From positions 186,001-250,000 of the forward strand of contig JAUFSD010000022.1 of NCBI GenBank assembly GCA_033030425.1: a stretch of 64,000 nucleotides of DNA, in the 5' to 3' direction. The position numbers and the translations under genes were made by a program. Source of the stretch: Verpa conica. Lineage: Eukaryota; Ascomycota; Pezizomycetes; Pezizales; Morchellaceae. Below the pieces are notes generated by a model. The model ran no database searches, had not been told where the DNA came from, and saw nothing but the letters and a program-made list of their open reading frames with translations. Shown here piece after piece: positions 1-13,638 of this stretch (positions are counted from its first letter, which is position 1; every line of letters begins with the position of its first letter).

Positions 1-1512
1 GGAGCCGGGGGGGGGTTTTCCGATAGATAGATACAAACAATACAGCGCAATCAAGACCGATTTCTAGGCTGGTCAATTAAGACTAGTCCGACCAACCAGC
101 TACACAGAGATAGACGGAGTGATATTCTAGAGTATACAGTATCAATAAAACTCCCACCAGTTAATACGAAATCTTGAGATACTCAAGTATCAGCTATTAT
201 AGATAAATATTAGCCAGGTACTTCCAATAATCCGCTACGGTTTATATAGGGTTAGGTTTACTCTAGCAATCTATCAGCTGACTAACACGACCAGACACTC
301 TCAGTCACGTGTAACGCAAAACCCACGATACATTTCAAGAGCCTAATACCCTTTCACACTACCCCTACAGCTCCTACCCAACCGTATTCGTCCTGCAGGG
401 TGTCGGTTTTATCACTAATGCAAGTACTCCCGATAAGTCCTATCTACTAATGCCTTTTAAAGCTGGCATTGAAAAAAGCTTCCAGAGGCGTACAAATTAG
501 TAAGACCTCCTTTCCCCTCGAAAACTCCCCAAGGATACGTAGTGTACTGATACATGTAGCTACTAGACTGACGGCCCTTAGAAGCCTACTAGTCTTATGC
601 CAAAACAAGCCTATGTAAATCAATAGCACTAGGCTGACGTAAAAGATTCTACCTTTGAAGGGCTACGGAATGAGTGGCTATACCTAATGATCTATCAAAT
701 TGGGAGACAGACTGTGTAGGTTTAGTGACTTCAAAAAAGTAATAAGAGGGCTCTGTAAACCAGGGCGTTATATAGGGAGCTCTAGCATGCAAGGTCGATC
801 ACCATCCCCTAAGAATAAGACCTAATTAACCACAATGACTATTGTATCACCTAGAGATTTTATCGCCCTAGAAATAGTGAAAAAATAGCCATCATATATA
901 TTCTAATATGCTATGTCAGGTCTCCTAATTATAGATGTAGGAACCTGTCTACGATGGGCTAAGAGGTAAAACATCACTTTACGTATAACGAACCCAGATT
1001 GCAAGATCCAATATCAATTGCAAGACCTAATCACATACATATAATCCTTTTCCCTACCCCCCCTTGTTATCCTAAAATTCCCAACCAACCAACCAACCAA
1101 CCAACCAAAACCCCGGGGCTTTCAAGAGCCCAAAAAAAAAAATAGTTCCACCCCCTGTATGATCTGCAGTCTTCCAGTAAAATATAAAGAGATCAAAGAA
1201 ATCTTGTAAACTGTGATGCTTAGAGGGAAAAGATATAAAGAGAAAAGACTCAAAGAAAGATTTTATAGTTATCAACAAAAAAGACAAATCCGCCAGATTG
1301 AATATAAAAGGAATAAGGGTACCAAAAAAGCAGCAATGCTAGAATTCCCCCCCCTCCCTTCAGGGCTGTATGTGTGATAATTTTAAACCGTTAATACGCC
1401 ATAGTACACATACAACATAAAAACCCTCAAAAAAACCCAAACCGATCTGAAAAAACAAGAGAATGGGGTGACATTAAAGTAAAAAATAGCGCAGCACCGC
1501 TCGCTAACCTGA
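1..1512. other. Intergenic spacer, no gene seen
   Basis: Only short ORFs without family resemblance are present on either strand. A (CCAA)n microsatellite lies at about 1080-1108, followed by an A run near 1130-1142. Pyrimidine runs occur near 1345-1360. The DNA is AT-rich and looks like decayed intergenic sequence; no transposase, reverse transcriptase or terminal repeat could be recognised. It lies downstream of the DUF3433 gene. Confidence 0.5.
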
Positions 1513-4343
1513 TCATCTACCTGAAGGCCTGTCATAGGTGTCCCACCCTCCAACATCATCCCCCTCAAGGACTCCACCAGTATGGGCCATATCGCCAAAT
1601 TTGTAACTTCCTATAATTTCTTCGTAATCAATCCCTAAATGACGTTTCCCGTCTCGCCCCCGGAACCACCCAAAACCATACGTCATTCCCACCGCAGCAA
1701 GCTTGTCCCTCCTCTGTGCCGTTGTAGCTTCCTCGGTGCCTTCGAAATGTACCAACATCTTACTTTGGTGAATGAAAGCGAGAACGGAACTAATCGTACC
1801 CGGTTGTCGGGGTAGGAATGCTTGTCGTCGGAGGTGTAACACTAGACCCATCGTTGAGATAAGTATAAAGAGAATACCCATCGCAAGCGCGAAAGAGACG
1901 CTGAAAGAAGTGTCTGATTCTTCACCGCCATTGTAATCAAGTGATCCCATTACAACTGTAAGGACCTCAACAAGAATACTGACAAAGCCGACCCACGCAA
2001 GCAGGAAATGACCCTTGAAAGCGGCTTTGATGACAAGCCAACCTGGTACTGTACCCGAGTAGTCGAGTGTTAGCACACTCGAGGGTGCGTGCCGGTTGTA
2101 CAGTATCCAAAATGGCTCCAACATGCGCATGTCCTTTTCGACGATTTCCCAAAGTGATTTTATTGTGACGGACAGTGCAGTCAATACCCATGGTGTTTTA
2201 TCAATAACGACATTGAGCGGAGTGGGATGCGCCATCGGTGGAAGGAGCCCCGATAGGACCAGCAAGAATGCAAGAAACGGGACACCGCCTTTCAGGCGCA
2301 ACAGCAAAGGATGTGCATTCATCGCTTTGGGCGCTTGATTGTCTCGTTCGCTCTCTTTAAGGAAATGAGCCTGCCATAGAGATCCCTTGTGAAGGACGTA
2401 TGTCCTCTTGTTAAGCTGCTTGTGAATTTTCTCCTCACTCGCACTGTCCAGGTTTTGGAAATCCATCAAAATATGACTCTTGTTAGCCATGGCCGCGACA
2501 CCGGCGATACCACTAGGATCCCCAAGAAGACCACTCTTCCGCCGTTTCAGGGCAACAGTCATATAAATCCCGAATACCAAGATAACGACCAAAGTAGCTT
2601 CGAGAATCCTAGTGAATACGACATCCACAACAATCGTTTTCTCGATTTTGTCGCCGGGCATATCCATTGCTTGACGTTGCTTTTGCGAAGGTGTGATCTT
2701 GACAAAAACTGACAAAAACATTGGCACGATGGCGAAAGCAACCAAGGACGCTATAGAAGAAGCTACCACAACCCACTGTCTATGCCGTAAAGCTGCTACA
2801 GGGACCAACAAACTCCAGAATGTTTGGTATTCGATGTTGAGAGTACTCGCTGCAAGAGCCCCTCCAGACCCCCTGCTAAGTTGGTAATAAGGTTCTGCTC
2901 TTTTAACCTCTGTATCGGTAATCTTCCACAATATTCCGTAGATAACACCAACAACAGTAGGCATATACTTCCACATTGCAAATTGAACGAGGTTGAGCTC
3001 ATCAACACGATAGAAGGAGAGAATTCCGGGCTTTTTGTCCTTGCGTAGCAAAGCCCGATCCGAAAATTGGTAAAGAACCTCAGCGCCAACAGCTAAGAGG
3101 AGAGAAATGAGCAATAGAAACACAAGAAACCATGTACGCATCGAGAAAGGCTTCCAGTTAGGGATGTCACGATCTAAAAATGTTAGGGTGTCTAATCACT
3201 AGCATGAATCAGGAAATTAAAACACGCACTAGGCATAAAGTAGTACGACTTCTGGCTCTTGTTCTCGAGATTTCCAGCACGATGAAGTGAAAATGTATCG
3301 GCTACATAAAGTTAGTATGTTTCAAAGTCTGCACAGTAGATTTTAGAGCTTACAATCTTTATCAGCATCAAGACCAGAAAAGCTAGACAAATCGATGGCC
3401 TCTCCAGTCCCTAAGTAGAAGATGATTAGAATCTAGACAGCACTTATTCCACGTTGGAATACTTACCGGTATAAACAAGATGATCAGCATCCATCTTGTG
3501 CTCTTGCCATGCCTGAACTGCTGCTGCGGGAACATGATCCGCAGTGAAAAAATCCAGATCGAAACCAATAGCTTCATCTCCTTCTCCATCCACCTTACTA
3601 TATCCTCCAGACCTTGTTCCGACAGGTAAAGATTCTTCGTCTATCATATCCCCGTTGCCAGTATTATAAGACCATCCACTTTTGGGCCTTCCTCTCACAG
3701 TTGACATGATTCTTGTACTAATCCTCCTTACTATACTCTTTTCCCGTCCCAGTCCTCCACCCATGCCTGGGACAGTCAAAGTACTCCCCCTGTTACTTCG
3801 AGACGGCACCTCCAAATCCATAGCGCTGTGTCTGGCCTTATATTGGTCATAACTCGAGTCCACATCATGGAATTCCATCGGAATAGTCGGTGGGTTTGGT
3901 GGTGGCGGTATCGAATAAGATCCAGAATGTCTATTGGCCGTCAATGAAGTTGGTGCTCCCGGATTTAGTGTAGCTGGCAATGAAGCGCCAACCAAAGTGC
4001 TCAGCCTAGGCCCAGTGGCAGAAAGTGGCGAATAACCTAGAGGGCCGCTTGTAGCTGTCCTTGGGAACTCTGGCGACTGTGGGGATACCATCGATACCAA
4101 GACTGGGGGACCTCGCCTTTCCCAACTCTGGGATTGCATCGGCGGTGATATTTCCGGACTAACAATGTTTCCATGTCCAGACTGTGAGAAGTCTTCAGAT
4201 GCCGGTTGGTAAGGAGCAAACGAGTGATCCTGATAAGGGCTATCGTAGGGCGCATTCGGGTAGCCAGCAAAGCTTGAATAGTCCACTGGGTAGGGTTGAT
4301 CAAGAGATTCTTGCTCAATCCTTGAGATACGGGATTTAGACAT
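1513..4343 (-). CDS. DUF3433 multi-pass membrane protein (SPRAY-like)
   Basis: Two exons, 4343-3467 and 3173-1513, split by a 293-bp intron with a GTAAGT donor. The phase-1 join reads ..VYTG|D-R-D-I-P-N-W-K-P-F and gives 845 aa. The first ~290 residues are hydrophilic, Ser/Pro/Tyr-rich and probably cytosolic. The second exon opens with a strong membrane segment (RTWFLVFLLLISLLLAVGAE) and holds about seven to nine hydrophobic segments in two similar halves, each with the aromatic W/F-K-x-M-P/W-x-L pattern of DUF3433. The family includes Neurospora SPRAY, linked to hyphal growth and Ca2+ behaviour; the biochemical role is unknown. The start is the first ATG in the frame. The next feature upstream is a long low-complexity spacer. 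Family assignment is fairly sure; the cellular role is not visible here. Confidence 0.85.
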
Positions 4344-5600
4344 TGCGGAGATGATCTGTTACAGGAATATTATCCGATTATCCGCAATCTTTTAAAGGGT
4401 TAGTCTTTAGAAGCAGAAGCGAATGAATGGGAGAAACCGTTCAGCGAACGTACCACTAAAGCCAACCCAAGCAGTAGATCCTCTCGGCTGTTTTTTGTTT
4501 TTTTTGTTTTTTTTAAAACCTCCTAGCGACTCTAGATCGGCTATAGAGTAGAAAAGCGAGATGTGAGAGTTGGCAAAGTATTAATCCCAACGCCGCAAAG
4601 GTACTCCTCAGCCCTTAACAGCGCGGGAGAAGTCACCGATATGTATCTAAGATTCGCGGAGGTGGATCCGCAATGCATCCAGCGCGGCAGTTCAGGTTTG
4701 CGAGTGTCAAGCGATATCCCACTACTAGCGGCGGGAGTGTAATGGGGGCTTAAGGTGTCCAGGCTGAATGGTTTAAACCTGATAAGGTGCGTCGTGGGTG
4801 GATGGAGAGAAGGGTCGGGGGGAGAAGGAGAGGACGTGGTAAGTAGATGGATAGATGGATGAGGATGTAGGATGTAGGTATGGAGTCCCACCCTTCTCTC
4901 CTTGTAGTTTATTCTGTTCCTTGCTGGCTGGCTGGCTGGCTGGCTGGCTGTTTGCTTGTTCAGGTTGCATGCCACCATCCATTCTTCCTCTTTCAGACTC
5001 AGCCGCACCACCAGGAAGGTCAGGAAGGGACAGGAAGGGACAGGAAGGGCCATCCAGAGTCAAAAGGAACTTGCCGTCCATACACGAGAGTCTCTTACTA
5101 CACACTACACTGCACTACACTACACCACAATACAGCCAACCTCGTCCCGACTGCATATCTGATAGCACAGGAGGACAGCGCTTCTGTAGACCCCAATCAT
5201 GCCCGTCTATGCCATGTCTATTCTATGTCTAGCCATACCTCTCCCGCTGCTAGGGCCAACAGCAACCCCCTCCACCCGCATCCCCCATCCCATCCACCAT
5301 CCACCATCCACCCCCCCCACATAGTGGGACCCACCCCTGAATATCCTGTTGTTGCTATTTTCAGCCCTACTGCCAAGACACAAGACCCCAAGAATATCCA
5401 TCTAGTCTTGGTTTGGGAAAGGCCTGCCTTCAGCCTCATCCCGATCGACACTCGACAAGCAGTCAGGCTCTATTAAAGTCCAGTGGCTGAACAAAGCCTC
5501 TGAACAGCAAATTCTACAGCGATCAGTCGGTGTCGAAAAGTATTTTCTCCTCATCCCCCCCGGAATCTTAAAATCCCCACATAGAATGCATACCTTCCCA
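4344..5600. other. Upstream region of the DUF3433 gene, low-complexity DNA
   Basis: This is probably promoter and 5' UTR of the minus-strand gene. It contains a T-rich block (4492-4515), a (GGCT)n microsatellite (4923-4950), a roughly 10-bp tandem repeat of GACAGGAAGG (three copies, about 5021-5050), a CACTACA-type simple stretch (about 5097-5130) and a C-rich CCATC stretch (about 5280-5325). Long ORFs occur on both strands here, but they translate to low-complexity sequence and mutually overlap, so I do not call a gene. Confidence 0.5.
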
Positions 5601-5602
5601 AT

Positions 5603-5630
5603 CCCTTTTTTTTTTTAAAAAAAAAAAGGG
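5603..5630. repeat. Perfect 28-bp palindrome CCC-T11-A11-GGG
   Basis: Three C, eleven T, eleven A and three G read identically on both strands. It could form a cruciform or act as a nucleosome-disfavouring dA:dT tract. It sits about 1.26 kb upstream of the DUF3433 start codon. Its function is unknown; it may be slippage-derived. Confidence 0.9.
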
Positions 5631-8600
5631 CGTAATTCCCGCATTCCCAGGCAGCAACTTATGTGTGACTCGAAACACTGTGTATCGTACCTTCTATCGG
5701 CGGGAAATCCACGTGGATGAAAATAGCAATTTAAGAGTAGCTCGCCCCCCCCTCCCCTCTAGAAGCTTGATTTCATCCATACTCTAATCCTGTCGACTCC
5801 TGTAACTGCCATGCATTTAAGTGGACGACCCAATGATCGACGCTGTAGCCAGATCTAGCCAAAGGGAAGTTGAGGGGTTTGAAACACCAGACAGGCCTCG
5901 AATGTCCCAATAGCCCATGACAGAATGAAAACCTGGGTCACATTTCACCCCACCATTAAGATCTTGCGCTCTAAGATCGCAGTGCAACCCGAGACTCCGT
6001 CAATAGTTAGAACAGTCCAACTGCTATCGACATGTCTGTCCTGCTGCCTAGCTCCTAGACATCCTATGATTCTTTTTCCGCCAAGAAACCAAGATCTCTC
6101 GCTAAAATCTTCCCAAACCAACTTTTGCACACCCCTCCTTAGTGAAATGGCGTGCATTGAAGACCTAGCGTCTATCTAGCGAAGGCTGATATAACCCAAA
6201 CACGAGGGGGGAGCAACTACATGTACTCCACACGGCACCGGGGGGGGGGGAAAAACCATCGGGATAGGTGAAAAACCTGTTGAAATAGGAAATCACAATT
6301 TTTAATTATACTGTAGTGAGCAAGTATGCTGGGACAGATCACATACCCAGAAACCATTTAACGTGGGAGCACGCCACACCCGCATCTATTTGCTGGTTCT
6401 TTCTTTTTTCTCCCCCCTCCCCTCTCTAGCGTGTCAACGTTATCCAGAGCTGAAAGGACGTGTGACTATGTGTCACGTTGCTCTAGCCGCCAGTCGTACA
6501 AATCACAGAAAATCACTCGATAAACCAAGCCAGGTCTAAGCCTCTATTTCACGATACTTTTAACTCCGCCCCCCTCGGTCTTATGATTGGCTTTTATTTA
6601 TTTATTTGTAGCCTTAGATCTTGAAAGAAACCCCCCCTCCCTAGTATGTCGGCACGTACGAACTTTGATATGATAGGCTCATCGGTAGTTATAATTATTT
6701 TCTTTCTTTCTTCTTCTTTCTAGAATGCCAATGCGATCGACCCCCAGTCCACAGAATTATTCTGGCGGCTTGTGATAACGACAATACACTGTCTAACCGC
6801 GTCATAAGTTTTTATCTTTTTCTCTTGGCTATATATGAGTTTATGCTATGTATCAAGAAAAGAAAAAAATAAAAGTGGGCAGGAGAGTTACATATACTAA
6901 CACTTCTCGGTTCCAACGTTCCCTCCCCTCCCCCACCATTAAAACTACATTAAAAACGTTTTTGTTATATAATTATCATAGCGTAATCATAAAGACCTAA
7001 GATGTGCTTATAGCACTCGATCATAACCCCAAGACCTCAGCCGCAACGATAACGGTGTAGGGGGGCACTACAACACCATTTAAGAACCAAGAGACTTAAA
7101 ATCGCACCCAATAATCAAACGGCCCTCCCATTTGCACTATCTGACAGCCACACACGTACGTACTTACGCAACCTAACCTTTCAGTAACTATTGAATCAGA
7201 ACACCGATCGCATAGTTGCACATTCTCAATTTAACGCTACAAGGTCAGTATTCCTGAGACTTTGGACGGTAGATTGCATGAAAAAATAAATAGGGCCGTA
7301 GGGGGGGGAAGCTTACATGTAGCCCGTGCCGTGTATATGCGTGGCTGGCTGGCTGGCTGACTGATATTACTGTGCCACGGTGCGGCGGAAGCCGGGGAGG
7401 GATAAAGGAAATACATGTACTTCTACATAGCTGTGGGGAATAAATGTAGGTATAGTTGACTGAATCGTATGTACTCGGGAGATGACGGTCGGTTGTTAGT
7501 TATGTAGAACAGGGTTTTTTCTTTCTTTCTCTACTTCACAAGGGGGGGGGTGTCATGTATGGGCAGCTCTGCTAGAATTATATAAAGGACATATCGCTAG
7601 CTACTATTGCCCCCCTCGAGAGGGTTCAAAGCTTACCTGACTGCCTTTCTACGGTACTAAATTCGCCTAGGAAGTGATGTTATGTAATAAGTTCTATAGC
7701 ACATCGGTATATATATCGAGAAAGTTCCTAGGTCATATCTATATACTCTTCTGCAGTTAACCGCCATCTGCAAATTAGGAGGGAGAATAATCCTAGGCTA
7801 GCTATAAGGTACAAAACAAAAATATGGATCTACATTTGTGTCTAGGATTAAGATTAACTAGAAGTATATTTCTCTCATCCTGGTTAGTACCATTTATTTA
7901 TCCGCCCAAACCCGACTCTTCCTCCTTCCTTTTTTAGCCCGCTCAAGTGCCGCGGAAATATGGATGTATAGTAACTTTAGGGGATGGTGAGAAGCATGAA
8001 ATAGAGGAGTGACTTGTATCCATACTAAATGTCTATTATGGCCTTTAGTATGAGTTAATACGTGAAAGAACTTAAAAGTAACGGACTAGGACGTAGGTGT
8101 TGACAGGGTTTGGAAATACCACTTTGGTTAATCGTACGAAGGCGATTAGCTTAATTTTTAGTAGTTTTTCTTTTCAGTTTAGGGGCCGCGCGTCGTTATA
8201 GAAGACTATCTCCTATGGGTGTTTTGGAGCTAATTGCAAGTAGCTACTCAGAAGGAAACTTACACTTGGCCCAGTCTGCTATATCTAGTTATCTATATGT
8301 AGTATTAGAAAAGGTAACAGACCTTACTATGAGAGGAGTAGTAGAGATCAAAGCTTGGGTAGTAGAAATTGAAGGTAAAACAAAACCTAGGTAGAGGAAT
8401 AGTAGTAGGGAGCAGAGGTCAAAGATAGATTAGAGTCAAGTCAGAACAGGAATAAAAGCAGGCTCGGATGTACCAGTACTGTATAGAAACTAGCATGAAT
8501 TTATAAATGGGAGTGAAGAGGGATAAATTTGTTTATATGGAGTGGTCATTTATGCGATACCATTATGAGAGTCTTAGTGGGATAGGTTGTATAATAGAGT

Positions 8601-9291
8601 AATTGAAATGGTAACTATAAGGGTCTAGTATGAGTGGGGTTCTTTGTAGTGAGTTGAGGGGCAATGCTGTATTGTTAGAATGTTGCATGTGGGTGCTCTA
8701 ATGAAAAGTAAAAAAATACCGAAGCAAAAGCTTTCGGATACTTAGTATTATCTGATGCTAGACTTGATTTGTATCACGTTGCAATGAAGATGTGGGCTTA
8801 AAGGCAACTAAATTTTTGGTACGTAGTACAATGCCTCCATACTATTTTATAAAAAGTATACTATTATTACTCGCCGTAACCAAGTTAGTACCCTTTGTTC
8901 CCCTAAATTCCCTCCAAGGCTATATTTAGTAACCACAGAAAACACTAGGAAAGCCCATTAAACTGCTCATTCATATTGCTGCTATAGTCCCAATATAATA
9001 CAACGGTTTGTTCATCCCAATAACAGCCACGATGAACATTTCATGTTTATACCTCTTAAAGAGTTCGTACTTCTTGGCCGGTTTGTCTACGGTTATTTTC
9101 TGTAGTCTAATTAGAACCTGTAAGCAATAGCGTGAATTCTTCGTAAGACTAGCAGTATAGGTTTGGGTTGAGGAAGTGAGTAACTGCTAGGTTTACCTTT
9201 ATCCTGATTTTAACAGACGGGCCATTCGTTATGATTCATTTGTCGTATATAATCCCCTAGAACTGAATCTGATCTAATCATCTTCAAACTT
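5631..9291. other. Long AT-rich spacer, no gene seen
   Basis: No ORF here looks like a protein. I see short homopolymers, a (GGCT)4 run near 7343-7362, three copies of the palindrome TACATGTA (6218, 7314, 7412) and many stops in all frames. It is probably degraded repetitive DNA. No terminal repeats or transposon proteins were recognised by eye. Confidence 0.45.
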
Positions 9292-10128
9292 TTACCAAAC
9301 CGAGTAGATAAGAGTTATCACTGCTCTTCTGACCCCCAAGCCGGCGCTTGGGGGAGACTGGACGACAGCTGACAGTGAATTACACATGAGGTGGTAAAGA
9401 GACTTTAGGTCGATAATAACCCCAGCCGAAGGTATTTTTCGAGCCGCGAAGGGTTCAGCCATATAATACCTGAATTGAAGGGTTAGTCTTAGTAATTTTA
9501 GGTTTATGTTGGGATTCACCGGAGGGAAATATTGGGCTCTTAGGAGCTTGATGCGTCCATGATAGCCTTAATACAGGAGGATATAAGAGCAGCGGTTGAA
9601 GGAACGCTGGTTATTTAAGGAGTTGGGAATATCTGACTTCTGAAAGTGGAAGTTTTGGGTCAGCCTATTTTCTATAGTGGTATAGTTGCGGTGTCTGCGG
9701 TGATTACATTTATCTATGCTGCGTTGATAAACTAGGTCAGCTACAGTATCATCCCATGCTTTCCCGATGAGGCGTGGATGCTGGGTATCTTTTGGGTAGC
9801 TTGTGGGAAATCGTTGAAGGTTATGGAGGATAAAGGAATCTTTATTTAGATGTGAGGTGGGGTGGGAAGGAGGGTATATAGTGGCTCGGTGCCAGTGTTT
9901 GGGTGGCTGTGAATTGAATGGTGGATGGCAGCGGGAGACTATAAAACAAGGGCATTGAGTTGATTTGTAGATGTAAGAGTAAGTGTTGGTTAATTGGTTA
10001 ACTTTGTACTTAAGTGGAGCCAAGCGATTCGTACATTTCCCTAGATGCAGCTTAGAGTCTACCTCACAGGCTACTTCTAATATTTTACAACTTACATGTA
10101 CTACTGTATATAATCTTGGCACAAACAC
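9292..10128 (-). pseudogene. Unrecognised ORF relic interrupted by one stop
   Basis: A 186-codon ORF (10128-9568) ends in TAA, and the same frame then stays open for about another 90 codons down to 9292. That makes roughly 278 codons with a single stop. The translation is rich in His, Asn, Pro and Arg and has a segment PPSHPTSHLNKDSFILHNLQ followed by a W-D-D containing stretch. No family is recognised and no obvious intron removes the stop. A single ORF of this length can occur by chance in 64 kb, so it may not be a gene. It has no close coding neighbour. Confidence 0.2.
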
Positions 10129-12008
10129 CAGACAAATAAGGAATTACCCTTAAATTTAGCCTATATCTGGTTGTTTTCCCTTGGGCTGAATGGGATAATA
10201 ATAACTCCTGGATAGAGTATATATGTATTTAAATAAGGCTGGTTAATCTTGGGTTCTTCTAAAGGTGATTGGCTCCTTACTTTATTATCTGTAAGCTGCT
10301 TCTGCACTGGAACATGCATGGATAATTATTTCCGAGGTTTTATGCTTATCTCTGTTGATCCTAGATATAAAAGCATCTCATAAGCGTGGCTATATATATA
10401 CTTGGAAAAGAATCTTGAGCAAATGAATACGTACAAGATCGACCTGGAATCTGTAAGGATGACCTTGTATGCCATCACGCTTCTCACTTCTCTCACACTC
10501 CCGATATACATTGTAAATGGGGCCCTCTTTCTTTCTACCATAGAAACTACACATATTCTTTTAATGAGGAGAACAAAAACAAAAAATACATATTCTTTTA
10601 GTCCTGCTACCCTGGGGAGGCCTAGCTACTACATAGGGGCAAGCAAACTAATAACGTAAGAGGTTTGGTCTATTTCCTCGCCTATAATTATCTATTATCA
10701 AGAACGCAAGCCAATATTCCCCGAGATTTTGAGCTATAGACCTATCATTCAATTACATAGCTGCTGTTTACATGTAAGCAAACACCTTTAGAAGTGGCAC
10801 CTGCACCAGGTATTTCGAGCAGGAATCTCAGACAGGGGCCGCATTCTGCTCAGACCAATTACATAAGGATTGGTAATCGTTTATTTCCAATCACATGCCG
10901 GGTTGAGATATACGCCGAAATGATACATAATACCCACGCCTCTCGTGCCCCTCAATTCATCGTACTACGAATCGGTCATTGGAATCAACTCTCTAGACTC
11001 AGCTTTCTAGGCACGATTGATCGACTAGTTCAATATAATCATAGCACAGGTAACATCTTATCAGGCCTTATTATTCCCTAAAGACCACGTATTTGTGTGT
11101 GGTTTGTATGTATGTTAAGTTAACCAAGATAAAGCGTATAATTAACATTCATCAATCACGAACCAGCAGTTCCAAAGGTTGATCCACCACTTATCTAGGG
11201 TAGATGCTTACATGAAAACAATAGAACCCCTATACTCAAACGAGAATAGACAAAATCCCTTCCGAGCTCATTCACCCAATCCTCCTCTACTTTCCTCTCA
11301 AACGCGACCTTGCAGCATTTCGTCTAGTCCAGCACTCATTTGGCAAGCTTGGTACACTATACCTCTTTTAACTACTTTACCTAGAGCCTTCTCGATCATC
11401 TCTGTCCAACCTCAACTCGGTATCCAACTGCCCAGGAGTATCTCATTATGTAAAGTCGATATGTTTGCCATCGGTTCCCATGGACCATCATGATTGCGGG
11501 GTTCCTGACAAGGCATAAAAAGATACTTAGGGTGGTATCGATGAATTTCAGTATTTTGAAGACGGGTTACTGGGTAGATGTCGTGACGTTCATGAAGAGA
11601 ACTTGAAGCTTGAGAAGTTGGAGTTGTTGGGGTTGATCTGTCCAGATGGGAGTATACGTAGGAGGCAGGGTATTCCTTTAATAGTGGCAAGCTGCTTAAG
11701 CTACTATACTATAGGAACTAGGATGTTTAAACGTGTCCTAGTTTAAGTTACCATACCTATTTATTACATGATGGGTGCGGTGACATTGTATATTTTATAA
11801 AGGCTGTATTAATATTTACTATAACCCCCAAATATAGTTAAGCTTCAACGGCCATACACATATAGTGAAGAAAGGATGCTTTTTATTTTTAAAAATGGGT
11901 ATCCGGATTATTAAACCCTTCTGAGATATGAACATAGAGACTCTGAGTAAAAATAAGAATTACCTTAGCTAGTACCTCCTCTCCATAAACTCGGCCTATA
12001 TCCCCAAA
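10129..12008. other. AT-rich spacer, no gene seen
   Basis: It contains short overlapping ORFs on both strands (for example around 11180-11690) without recognisable similarity, and one TACATGTA at 10769. It lies downstream of the F-box gene on the minus strand. I see nothing I can support as a feature. Confidence 0.45.
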
Positions 12009-13638
12009 TCAAAAGTCATCAGGCCAACCATACATATGCATCGGCGGAAACACAGTGAGAAGATCATCATCATCATCATCATCAGCGTCTATGTCCTCCT
12101 CCGTATCCTCCTCCAAGTCATCATCCATATCAGTCTCGAGGAATGGATGGATTCCGAAAAAAAAACCATCATCAGTAATACTGATCTCGTCTGTTAGATA
12201 ACCCTCCTCCTTGCATTCCTTGCATAATTCCCTACCACAGGGAACTGGTTCAGTGGTAGTGATACCACTGATGTATTCTTGCCACGATTTTATTTCACAG
12301 CTATGCATACGCTTTTGCCTGATAGGATCGTAGTAAAGTTTATCGATTTCAAAGAGCTCAAGGGGCGAAGAGCTCTTGGGGCCGAATAATTTGTAGATCT
12401 GACGGAGGACGGCTAACCAAGGGTTCGGTATAGGAGCGTCGGAGTTGCTGATGGCATCACTATCATCGGGGAAAGTGGGTTCTGAGTTTGGTTTAAGATC
12501 GCAGTTGCTAAATTCAATCAACCGAAGTGATCTGTGGGAGGAGAGAAACTCGAGAATATGAGATTCTACGAATATGACGTCACGCAGGATAAGCTCCTTC
12601 AGTTTTGGCCAACGTGGCGCTACTGGTGTAGTTGCGGGTTTGTTGATGAGTTTAGACTTGTACGGTGACACAAGGGTTCGGAAGTGGATATTTGTGTGGC
12701 TCTCAAGGACTCCTATGTCTAAAGTCTCGAGAGAGTCGATAGATTGGATGAGACGGCCGACCAAAACTATCCACCCTGGGGTTGAGCATTCCTGAGTAGT
12801 ACGAGAGGCTTGTATGTGTATCCTTAGGCTCTTGATATTTTGAAACGCCGAGATCGCTTTCTTGATGAATGATGGGGGGAGAAGCATGCATTCCTCCGTT
12901 ATTCCTTCCACTATAAAATCCTCTATAGGGGTTTTGTTCTTCGTTTGGGTACGGTTATACATCGCTAATAGGATGGCACGGAACACAACAGGGCCCCACG
13001 ACCTTCCACCAACACTCATAGCGAGATGTGTATTGGAGGAAACCTCAGATAGCCCGCACCATGTAGGCGACATCAAATGGATTGATCTCAGAACCGGTAA
13101 CTGAGACAGGCTCTTGACATGTATTTCATCGAGGTCGTTCGAGAGCTCAAACTCGCGCTGATCAAGCCAGCTAGATATGCTGGCCATTGTGGGGTCTTTG
13201 CTGGATTGAACCCCCTCAAGTTCTTCGAGACCAGAAGGATCAGCTGTAAGACGGAGATATTCGTCATGAATGCCCCCTATGACGTATGGTCAGTTTGTGC
13301 GATACGAACAATGGGCAAAGTTGGTAGAACATACTTGCTGGTCTGGGAATCCGGCTATTGGGGATTATTCTATAAGTATACTGCTTTACCCACCCGCGGA
13401 TACACTCGCTTTTGGCAATGGTTTCTAAACGCTTCAAGCTGCACTCTGCGCTTTTGATTGTAATGTTCCGGAAGATGTGAGGAGTGATATGGAGAGAAAA
13501 TGTTCGACTAACTAGACGAAGTTTGCTGTATTGCTTTGCAGATTCGCGTCCCGCATCAAACAGGGGTGGGGGAGTTATATAATGGTGTGGTTGGAGGATC
13601 ATGAGAATGATTTCGGGTGGTAGGTTGTCGAACGACAT
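12009..13638 (-). CDS. F-box protein with acidic C-terminus
   Basis: Exons are 13638-13335 and 13243-12009, with a 91-bp intron (GTATGT donor, TTACAG acceptor). The product is 512 aa. The N-terminus reads SFDNLPPEIILMILQ, then an L-R-L-V-S-R-T-F block and a conserved H-I-F-R-N-I, which is a typical fungal F-box. F-box proteins recruit substrates to SCF (Skp1-cullin-F-box) ubiquitin ligases. The rest has Leu-rich segments of the weak LRR kind usual for fungal F-box genes. It ends in an Asp/Glu tract (ATC/GAT triplets at about 12064-12085) followed by a short aromatic tail. The start is the ATG directly before the F-box; an in-frame upstream ATG at 13713 would add 25 charged residues. The gene is divergent from the AP-1 gamma gene, 580 bp away. 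The substrate is unknown. Confidence 0.8.

Noticed and set aside
243..260. Telomere-like TAGGGTTAGG near the window start
   Set aside because: It is a single short occurrence (another lies near 43318), not a tandem array, so it is not a telomere.
4541..5476. Overlapping ORFs of 110-198 codons on both strands
   Set aside because: They encode simple-repeat sequence (Trp-Leu-Ala-Gly runs from GGCT, Pro/His runs from CCATC) and overlap on both strands with no domain; this is low-complexity upstream DNA.
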